Origin: Candidatus Aenigmatarchaeota archaeon
GTDB lineage: Archaea > Aenigmatarchaeota > Aenigmatarchaeia > PWEA01
Assembly (NCBI GenBank): GCA_003554235.1
Contig: PWFY01000026.1
Location: 1 to 9,742 of the forward strand
Reading direction: 5' to 3'
Length of the DNA stretch: 9,742 nucleotides
A program made the translations under genes and the position numbers. Positions 5,237 to 9,742 of this stretch are shown here, one piece after another. Within the stretch, counting starts at the first letter, position 1, and each line of letters begins with the position of its first letter. The notes below the pieces were generated by a model. It made no database searches, was not told the origin of the DNA, and saw nothing but the letters and a program-made list of their open reading frames with translations.

Positions 5237-6955
5237 TCAGTCGTCCATGTCTACGGTCTTCCCGCTGTCGCTGAACTCATACTCTTCTTCGTTTTCCGAC
5301 TGGTCCTTGCCTTCCTTTTCTAACTTTTTCACGGTTTCTTCCTTAGGTTCTCCGGGCTCAACGGACTCTTCAACAACGAATGAATCGCTCTTGAGGGAAG
5401 AGGGCGGGCTAACGTAGACCTTTCTATCTATATCTCTTTTATCCAGGGCTTTTTGAGGATCCCTCAGATACTCTGAAATTATTCTGGAAACATCCTTCCA
5501 GTCCATCACACTGTTTTTATACATCCACTCGATCAACCTTTTTCTGGTCTCTATCTCTCTTCTTATATCCTCCACATCCATTCCTTTGTTATCGGCTATC
5601 TTAGTAAGTACAAAGTCGGAACGATCCTTGAAATCAAAACCGTCCTTTCCAGGATCCCATGAAAACACACCGTTTGTATCGGCATCTCCTGTGCTTCTAT
5701 CCACACTGAAAACCTCAACAACCTCTTTCACACGTCTCGCAGACTCGCTAATACCCTTCGCATGTATCATATTTACAACAAGATCCAGGGTCTCTACCAA
5801 ACTGGGTGGCAGCTCTATAGGTGGCGACTCAAGTCTCTTTATGACGGTGTCGACTCCACCGGCATGCATTGTGGAAATAGCAGGATGTCCCGAAGACATG
5901 CCTTGAAACATAACGTAGGCCTCTTCTCCACGGACTTCCCCAACTATAACATAGTCAGGATTCTGTCTGAAGGATGCCCTAAGAAGATCATACATATCCA
6001 CCTCCCCATAGTTTTTCTCATCCCCAGAAGACATCCCGAAACCGGTTCTTATTTGTGAAGGTATCCAGTTTTCATGGGGTAGGTTAAGCTCTCTCGTATC
6101 CTCGATTGAAACTATCTTATCCTGTTCAGGAATGAAAAGCGACACGGCGTTGAGAAAGGATGTCTTTCCCGAGGCAACACCACCACATATAAGCACTGAC
6201 ACGCCATTTTCTATACAGAGCCAAAGATAGGCAAGCATCTCAGGACTCGCAGTTCCTAAATCAATCATTTCTGTCGGTGAAAAAGGCTCCTCTGTAAACT
6301 TCCTTATAGAAAAGTTGGGTCCCTTGGTGGAAACATCTTCAGAATAGGTCGCCTGTACCCTCGAGCCATCAGGTAAACTCCCGTCAAGAAGGGGCTCGGC
6401 GTAGGATACATACCTCCCACATCTCTCTGCCAACTTGACTATGAACTCCTTAAGCCTATCCTCTTCCTCATAAACTATATTTGTCCGAATGGAACCGAAC
6501 TTCTTGTGTATAATGTAGAGAGGTGTGGATGTTCCATCACAGCCTATATCTTCTATGTAGGGATCGTGGAGCAAGGGCTCTATCTTATTGAGTCCTACGA
6601 AGTTCCTGTATATATAATACATAACCTTCGAGAAGGCAGACTTGGAAAGCTCTATATCAAGTTCATCCAGTATTTTTTTTATCTTGTCCTGAAGATATTC
6701 CATTGCCTCCTCGTCCGTTTTCACGGTAGAAAGTTTCACATCCACAAGCTCAATCAATGCGCCAGTTATCTCTTCGTATACCTCCCTTTCCTCTTTGGAA
6801 AGGTTGGGCTCGACCACCCTGTATATAAGCTCATCATCCACGTCACTCCATCTTATGTTGGCGTAGGCGTGGGGCTGTAGAAGAGGATACTGTATATCCA
6901 CGTCCTCGACACTTTCGACCTCCGGTAGTATAAGGAGATGTTTCGGTTCACTCAA
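5237..6955 (-). CDS. type II/IV secretion system ATPase (pilus assembly motor, GspE/VirB11/ArlI-like)
   Basis: This hexameric traffic ATPase would hydrolyse ATP at the inner face of the membrane to drive assembly of pilins. With the TTG at 6955 as residue 1 (572 aa), I see a regulatory N-terminal domain, then Walker A GGVASGKTS (258-266), an Asp-box IVSIEDTREL (281-290) with the probable catalytic Glu285, Walker B VIVGEVRGEE (336-345) and a His-box STMHA (361-365). Residues 207-220 (DVSTKGPNFSIRKF) form the linker strand typical of archaeal members. The last 60 or so residues are a low-complexity acidic tail, which is unusual. The frame stays open 42 codons upstream of the TTG with coding-like sequence and a Shine-Dalgarno site, so the real protein is probably about 614 residues (see the extension entry). 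The gene lies directly after S26e and before two pilin genes. The matching TadC-type platform protein is not in the window. Confidence 0.9.
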   Translation of the reverse strand: MSEPKHLLILPEVESVEDVDIQYPLLQPHAYANIRWSDVDDELIYRVVEPNLSKEEREVYEEITGALIELVDVKLSTVKTDEEAMEYLQDKIKKILDELDIELSKSAFSKVMYYIYRNFVGLNKIEPLLHDPYIEDIGCDGTSTPLYIIHKKFGSIRTNIVYEEEDRLKEFIVKLAERCGRYVSYAEPLLDGSLPDGSRVQATYSEDVSTKGPNFSIRKFTEEPFSPTEMIDLGTASPEMLAYLWLCIENGVSVLICGGVASGKTSFLNAVSLFIPEQDKIVSIEDTRELNLPHENWIPSQIRTGFGMSSGDEKNYGEVDMYDLLRASFRQNPDYVIVGEVRGEEAYVMFQGMSSGHPAISTMHAGGVDTVIKRLESPPIELPPSLVETLDLVVNMIHAKGISESARRVKEVVEVFSVDRSTGDADTNGVFSWDPGKDGFDFKDRSDFVLTKIADNKGMDVEDIRREIETRKRLIEWMYKNSVMDWKDVSRIISEYLRDPQKALDKRDIDRKVYVSPPSSLKSDSFVVEESVEPGEPKEETVKKLEKEGKDQSENEEEYEFSDSGKTVDMDD

Positions 6956-7081
6956 CGAAAAATCGCCGAGCTTTTCCTTGAGACCATGTGAAGAATCCCC
7001 TTTACTTAGCCTTTCTCTGAGTGCCCCTCTCTCGAACCCAATCTTCTTCGAAAGGTCCGAAAGCTTTTCTTTGAAACCTAT
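6956..7081 (-). other. probable N-terminal extension of the pilus ATPase, starting at an ATA codon
   Basis: The ATPase frame has no stop from 6955 back to 7081, where ATA is the first codon after an in-frame TGA (7084-7082). The 42 codons read as a charged, amphipathic sequence (IGFKEKLSDLSKKIGFERG, later HGLKEKLGDF), much like the starts of archaeal pilus ATPases, many of which open Met-Gly-(Phe/Leu). There is no ATG, GTG or TTG in this stretch. A GGTGAT site at 7091-7086 sits 4 nt before the ATA. Either translation starts at AUA, or the base is an ATG misread or mutated. The TTG at 6955 would discard this conserved-looking helix. Confidence 0.6.
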
Positions 7082-7085
7082 TCAA

Positions 7086-7093
7086 ATCACCCC
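7086..7093 (-). promoter_or_regulatory. Shine-Dalgarno GGGGTGAT overlapping the S26e stop codon
   Basis: On the minus strand GGGGTGAT includes the TGA stop of S26e and lies 4 nt before the ATA at 7081. It matches the archaeal anti-16S motif (GGAGGTGAT) in all but one position. It is 126 nt too far upstream to serve the TTG at 6955, so it argues for a start at 7081. Confidence 0.6.
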
Positions 7094-7353
7094 TGGCCTT
7101 TTCTAGGCTGGACAATTCCTCGGAACCTTGCACACTTTGGACAAGCCCACTGGGTTTTCTGTGGAAGATGCATATCCTTCTCATCTACCTGCTCCCTGAT
7201 TTCAGGGGCATTTATCCTCATTCCCGTCTTTGTCTTGAAGGCCTTGAAACGGGGGACTCTTCTTCCACAGAAACTGCAGCGTACATTCTGTCTTGAACCC
7301 TTCGACTTGGTCTGTGTGTACCCACGCTTGTATGGAGCTCCAGATTCTGGCAT
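7087..7353 (-). CDS. rps26e: small-subunit ribosomal protein S26e
   Basis: This 88-residue protein has a basic N-terminus and a zinc-binding pattern: Cys-Ser-Phe-Cys-Gly-Arg-Arg-Val-Pro, then about 40 residues on, Trp-Ala-Cys-Pro-Lys-Cys-Ala-Arg-Phe-Arg-Gly-Ile-Val. In S26e the two CxxC pairs and the following CG-x-x-VP and CA-x-F-x-GI features bind zinc and pack against the 3' end of 16S rRNA near the mRNA exit. The length fits archaeal S26e. It has its own TATA box and a strong ribosome binding site (GGAGGTG, 7 nt before the ATG). S26e is a eukaryote-type protein found patchily in archaea and, as generally described, missing from classical Euryarchaeota. It is followed directly by the pilus ATPase, whose ribosome binding site overlaps the S26e stop, an unexpected partner. 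Confidence 0.82.
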   Translation of the reverse strand: MPESGAPYKRGYTQTKSKGSRQNVRCSFCGRRVPRFKAFKTKTGMRINAPEIREQVDEKDMHLPQKTQWACPKCARFRGIVQPRKGQG

Positions 7354-7360
7354 AGTTTCC

Positions 7361-7367
7361 CACCTCC
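7361..7367 (-). promoter_or_regulatory. strong Shine-Dalgarno of S26e
   Basis: GGAGGTG on the minus strand lies 7 nt before the ATG at 7353, a near-perfect match to the anti-16S sequence. It sets the S26e start and shows that leadered, Shine-Dalgarno translation is used alongside leaderless genes. Confidence 0.75.
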
Positions 7368-7393
7368 TGATGTCTTTTGTTTTGAGATAATAA

Positions 7394-7403
7394 GTTTTAT
7401 ATG
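7394..7403 (-). promoter_or_regulatory. TATA box of the S26e-ATPase transcript
   Basis: CATATAAAAC on the minus strand predicts transcription starting near 7373, giving a leader of about 20 nt with the ribosome binding site. It lies in the 111-nt gap after the MinD-like gene, so S26e and the ATPase form a unit separate from the regulator/MinD pair. Confidence 0.55.
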
Positions 7404-7464
7404 ATTTTACGATGCCGAGACTTAAAAGTTAATCGGACCTATTTTGGTTTACCTACAGACACCC

Positions 7465-8247
7465 TCATTTGAAAAACGAGTAAAATGAGTGGCAAGCAGT
7501 CTTTAACCTATCGGTGTATGAAATTTCGTGTTCTTCACCGAGAATATTGTGCGCAATACTTCTGAAAGCGTGTGATGTCCTTGAATGAGGGGAATGTTCT
7601 AAAAGAGGCCTTTTATGTGTTATACTCTCGTCGATCAAACTATCATAGGGTATACTTCCAAGTATGTCACAACCTGTCACGCCCTTTATCTCTTCTTTGT
7701 GGAGCTCTTTAGAAGTAAGATTGTTAACCACAATTCCTTCTATATCCGTATCCATCTCCTTTATCAGTTCTATAACCCTCAGAGCACCAGATATCGAGGT
7801 CCTTATAGGATTCGTAACCACTATAGAGCTATCTGCAGCTTCGAGGACCGATATAAGTTTTTCATTTATGCCTGGACCGCAGTCGGCTATCACATAACCA
7901 TCCTGTTTTTCCATAACATCACTGAAATACTGAAAATCTGTTCCTGTGTAGTTTACAGAGAGTGAGGAAGGCATAACAAAAAGGCCTGTGTCGTGAACAT
8001 GAACTGCTTCTTCTGGATCCGCCTTGTCTTCCAGTACATGGTTCAAGCTCATTTCAGGCGAGTGGATACCCAGGTTTATACCAAGGTTGGGATCTTCGAC
8101 GTCCGCATCAACCAAAAGAACATTCTTGCCCATATTATGAAAGGCCGAGGCTAAGTTTAAGGAACAAACTGTCTTACCTGTACCGCCCTTCCCCGAAACA
8201 ACCGCAATCATCCTATTTTCCTTTTCATTCTGTTCTTTTGAGCTCAT
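7465..8247 (-). CDS. MinD/ParA-family P-loop ATPase
   Basis: This 260-residue protein has the deviant Walker A motif SGKGGTGKT (residues 18-26, with the extra signature Lys20), the A' motif LLVDADVEDPNL (44-55), and the switch region VIADCGPGI (119-127). These ATPases cycle on and off membranes or DNA as ATP-bound dimers and position cell structures; archaeal MinD relatives place chemoreceptors and archaella. The last 18 residues (SYTDRLKTACHSFYSFFK) could form an amphipathic, basic-aromatic helix like a MinD membrane anchor; this is inference. The start at 8247 overlaps the stop of the upstream regulator by ATGA, so the two are translationally coupled; Met13 (8211) is a weaker alternative. 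The neighbouring pilus genes make filament positioning a fair guess, but a role in chromosome or plasmid partition cannot be excluded. Confidence 0.85.
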   Translation of the reverse strand: MSSKEQNEKENRMIAVVSGKGGTGKTVCSLNLASAFHNMGKNVLLVDADVEDPNLGINLGIHSPEMSLNHVLEDKADPEEAVHVHDTGLFVMPSSLSVNYTGTDFQYFSDVMEKQDGYVIADCGPGINEKLISVLEAADSSIVVTNPIRTSISGALRVIELIKEMDTDIEGIVVNNLTSKELHKEEIKGVTGCDILGSIPYDSLIDESITHKRPLLEHSPHSRTSHAFRSIAHNILGEEHEISYTDRLKTACHSFYSFFK

Positions 8248-8621
8248 ATTTCCAGCCTATAGTATTTCTTCCTTCCTTCTTTCTCGGAAGTCAATATTCC
8301 CTCTCTTTCCATCTCATTTAGATATTCAGAACAGCGCGTCCTTGAGAGATCCATTTTTTCAGAAAGCTTGCTTGCAGTAGTCTTTTCGACGTCCTTTACA
8401 AAGCATATAATTTCCTTTTTCTTTCTTGACTTCACACTACTTGAACTGTCCGACTGGAGAAAATCTTTTATGTCCTCCATCTTTTTCGCCAGACCATCCA
8501 GCTTTTTATCTATCCTTCTTATATCATTTCCCTTGTTGTTCCTTTTGACAGGTTTTCTTACTTCATCTTTTATAGAAAGCAGATCCTTCCTTACCTTTAC
8601 CTTTTCGCTGTTTGCTCCCAT
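8244..8621 (-). CDS. winged helix-turn-helix transcriptional regulator with N-terminal coiled coil
   Basis: This 125-residue protein has a highly basic N-terminal third, a probable short coiled coil (about residues 33-56, DIRRIDKKLDGLAKKMEDI), a Ser-rich hinge (about 58-65) and a C-terminal winged helix (about 68-125). In the last part, KTTASKLSEKMDLSRTRCSEYL is the helix-turn-helix and EGILTSEKEGRKKYYRL is the wing, as in ArsR/MarR-like regulators. No ligand-binding domain is visible. I chose the ATG at 8621; an in-frame GTG at 8630 would add three residues. The stop overlaps the MinD-like start (ATGA), so regulator and ATPase are made together. It faces a divergent surface-protein gene across 236 nt that contains palindromes, and may control itself and that gene. 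Its target is inference. Confidence 0.8.
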   Translation of the reverse strand: MGANSEKVKVRKDLLSIKDEVRKPVKRNNKGNDIRRIDKKLDGLAKKMEDIKDFLQSDSSSSVKSRKKKEIICFVKDVEKTTASKLSEKMDLSRTRCSEYLNEMEREGILTSEKEGRKKYYRLEI

Positions 8622-8644
8622 GTTATACACCCGTCGACCAACGG

Positions 8645-8679
8645 TTTAAAATGGGATTCTCTTATTTATAAAATTATAA
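8645..8679 (-). promoter_or_regulatory. candidate promoter of the regulator/MinD pair
   Basis: Two TATA-like elements are readable on the minus strand. One is ATTTTAAA (8652-8645), about 27 nt before the ATG at 8621, which would make the gene leaderless. The other lies in the AT-rich block 8666-8679, where TTATAA occurs twice 2 nt apart, and would give a leader of about 20 nt. I cannot choose between them. Confidence 0.4.
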
Positions 8680-8792
8680 GTATACTGCCCTTGCACCTGC
8701 TCATAAAATCTAGGAAAATGTCATCGAACATTCTTCTGTCGAAAAAAAAAATACAAAATTTGAAAATGTTTTCAGAACCGTCGAGCGACACG

Positions 8793-8808
8793 TATAATAA
8801 GTATTATA
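8793..8808 (+). promoter_or_regulatory. palindromic TATA region upstream of the surface-protein gene
   Basis: TATAATA-AG-TATTATA is a perfect 7-bp inverted repeat with a 2-nt spacer. Its right half can serve as a TATA box, giving transcription from about 8831 and a leader that carries the ribosome binding site. A palindrome on top of the TATA element could be an operator for a dimeric repressor, though AT-rich DNA yields such repeats by chance. Confidence 0.45.
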
Positions 8809-8843
8809 ACATTCGACAGTACTCCTGCTTAATTGCAGCTGCT

Positions 8844-8850
8844 AAGGAGG
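8844..8850 (+). promoter_or_regulatory. Shine-Dalgarno deciding the GTG start of the surface protein
   Basis: AAGGAGG lies 7 nt before the GTG at 8858. No other start codon fits the spacing, so it supports GTG initiation. Confidence 0.7.
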
Positions 8851-8857
8851 AACATCT

Positions 8858-9742
8858 GTGACCCGGAACACCCCCAAAAAAAGAGACAACGGAATAGAAA
8901 CGGAAGTGAAAACTTCTAAAGACAGATTCAGGGCTATCATAGAAGAGGATAGGGGAGTTTCATCGAGAGGTCCCGAAACGGGTCAAAAACTGGTTTTAAT
9001 TGCACTTGTAGGAATGCTCGCATTAGGTCTCTTCTTCTTTCATGGCGAGCTAACGGGTTACTTCATTCAGCCCGAGACCATAGGAGAGGACTACGAACCT
9101 ATCTCACCGGTCCCTGAAAAGCTTAGATTAGGTGAAGAGTACGACACCGGGTTCAGGTTTGAAGATTTCGACGGATACGAACCAAGAAAGGCAGAGCTGA
9201 GCTTTTCATACGAACATATCGGCAGGAGAGATATAGAAATCAAGGTACTTGACGAGAAGGGATCGGTCTTATGCTCTGATGAAACCAGAGAAAGGGGAGT
9301 ATTCTCATGTGAAATTCCCAAAAATGTTCTCGAAAGAAGTAGGAAAAATGAACTGAATCTGAGTGTAGCAGTAGCTTCGGTGAATGGAGAAGTAATCACA
9401 CCTGCAGGTAGGATGATAGAAGAAGGTGTATTAGAAGATCCAGAAAGTGGTGAGGTTGGAAAAGAAGAGGATGTCACCATAGACGAAGGCGAAGAAAATG
9501 TTACCGAACATGAAGAACAGGAAAATGTTACCGAAGAAGATCCGGACGAGGAAACACCAGAAGAACTGGATAATGTGACAGAGGAAGAAGACGTTACAGA
9601 AGAAGAAAACATCACAGACGAGGAACCAGAGGAAGAGTTAACGGACCCTGATATAACTTTACTGAAACCTGAAGACGGCGAAACCTTCCGGGAGAACAAG
9701 ACCGTAGAAGTTGAGTTCGAGGTCGAGACAGATCGGAAGAGC
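8858..9742 (+). CDS. single-pass membrane surface protein with acidic Asn-Val-Thr-rich stalk (3' partial)
   Basis: From GTG 8858 the frame stays open to the end of the window (295 codons, no stop). Residues 1-43 are basic and polar and probably cytoplasmic. Residues about 44-61 (LVLIALVGMLALGLFFF) form one membrane helix. About 75-185 is an extracellular domain with a possible Cys139-Cys151 pair. About 187-263 is a stalk built almost only of Glu/Asp with Asn-Val/Ile-Thr sequons (Asn214, 223, 239, 251). The last part (ITLLKPEDGETFRENKTVEVEFEV) looks like the first strands of an Ig/Fn3-like surface domain. Such acidic, sequon-studded linkers are common in archaeal S-layer-anchored proteins; the exact function is not recognised. 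The final 13 bases are adapter sequence, so residues after Thr291 (DRKS) are not genuine. The gene runs away from the regulator gene and could be controlled by it. Confidence 0.8.
   Translation, partial: MTRNTPKKRDNGIETEVKTSKDRFRAIIEEDRGVSSRGPETGQKLVLIALVGMLALGLFFFHGELTGYFIQPETIGEDYEPISPVPEKLRLGEEYDTGFRFEDFDGYEPRKAELSFSYEHIGRRDIEIKVLDEKGSVLCSDETRERGVFSCEIPKNVLERSRKNELNLSVAVASVNGEVITPAGRMIEEGVLEDPESGEVGKEEDVTIDEGEENVTEHEEQENVTEEDPDEETPEELDNVTEEEDVTEEENITDEEPEEELTDPDITLLKPEDGETFRENKTVEVEFEVETDRKS
9475..9645 (+). repeat. degenerate Glu-rich Asn-Val-Thr coding repeat
   Basis: Imperfect repeats of the unit Glu-(Glu)-Asn/Asp-Val/Ile-Thr-Glu-Glu occur about six times within the surface-protein stalk. 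The DNA copies differ in third codon positions (GTT/GTG/ATC, ACC/ACA), so the repeat is older or under selection at the protein level. Each full Asn-containing unit supplies an N-glycosylation sequon. Confidence 0.6.
9730..9742. other. Illumina adapter remnant at the contig end
   Basis: The last 13 bases, AGATCGGAAGAGC, are exactly the universal start of Illumina TruSeq-type adapters. An exact 13-base match at the very end of the sequence is not expected by chance. It is an untrimmed read-through artefact, not archaeal DNA; genuine sequence ends at 9729. Confidence 0.95.

Larger units (their letters stand above)
8622..8857. other. AT-rich divergent intergenic region
   Basis: This 236-nt stretch separates the regulator gene (minus) from the surface-protein gene (plus) and contains no convincing gene. 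It holds AT-rich promoter elements for both directions, a run of ten A (8742-8751), the octamer ATAAGTAT twice (8676-8683 and 8797-8804), one near each promoter, and a long-range 8-bp inverted repeat CTGTCGAA (8736-8743) with TTCGACAG (8812-8819). It is the best candidate in the window for shared regulation. Confidence 0.6.

Noticed and set aside
7002..7184. Minus-strand 60-residue open frame spanning the S26e-ATPase junction
   Set aside because: It overlaps the S26e end and the ATPase extension in another frame. Its TTG inside the ribosome binding site region is too close to serve as a start.
8742..8751. Run of ten A as a minus-strand poly-U terminator
   Set aside because: No minus-strand transcript is seen entering from the right, and the run lies in an AT-rich promoter region, so a terminator is unsupported.
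9091..9699. Minus-strand open frame of 202 residues, Ser-rich
   Set aside because: It is the mirror of the Glu-rich stalk: GAA/GAG codons read backwards give Ser, Phe and Leu. The plus-strand frame has a start, ribosome binding site and membrane helix, so it is the real gene.
1..9742. CRISPR arrays, tRNA or rRNA genes, insertion sequences
   Set aside because: I saw no regularly spaced direct repeats, no tRNA-like cloverleaf, no rRNA sequence and no transposase or terminal inverted repeats on either strand.

Overview
The window looks like a single archaeal metagenome contig. It opens inside one gene and ends inside another, and its last 13 bases are the common Illumina adapter sequence. The archaeal signs are TATA boxes 26-28 nt upstream of start codons (leaderless genes), GGTGA-type ribosome binding sites, heavy use of AGA/AGG and ATA codons, a eukaryote-type ribosomal protein S26e, class III (prepilin-type) signal peptides and a VirB11/GspE-like pilus ATPase. 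The proteins are rich in Asp/Glu but still contain Lys. A small-genome (DPANN-like) archaeon would fit, but I cannot name the lineage from sequence alone.

Left part (1-5197): a dense cluster of type IV pilin-like proteins. After the C-terminal fragment of one gene, six pilin-like genes run on the + strand (178-4170). Two more run on the - strand (5197-4173), and the two runs meet with a 2-nt gap. All eight complete proteins have a short charged leader ending in Lys-Gly, then one hydrophobic helix, then a probably extracellular domain. The sixth carries a LamG (concanavalin-like) domain inserted in its pilin body, which suggests a surface-binding or adhesin pilin.

Middle part (5237-7353, - strand): the type II/IV secretion-type ATPase that would power assembly of such a filament. 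It is encoded directly downstream of ribosomal protein S26e, and a ribosome binding site overlaps the S26e stop codon. The reading frame suggests the ATPase starts 42 codons upstream of its first conventional start, at an ATA codon.

Right part: a winged-helix regulator and a MinD/ParA-type ATPase form a translationally coupled pair on the - strand (8621-7465). An AT-rich divergent intergenic region (8622-8857) holds promoters for both directions and short palindromes. The + strand then encodes a single-pass membrane surface protein with an acidic stalk studded with Asn-Val-Thr sequons, cut off by the end of the contig.

Reading the genes together: the window encodes pilin subunits, an assembly motor, a possible positioning ATPase with a regulator, and a glycosylated cell-surface protein. 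It is a plausible surface-attachment locus. The membrane platform protein (TadC/ArlJ type) and the prepilin peptidase are not in the window.
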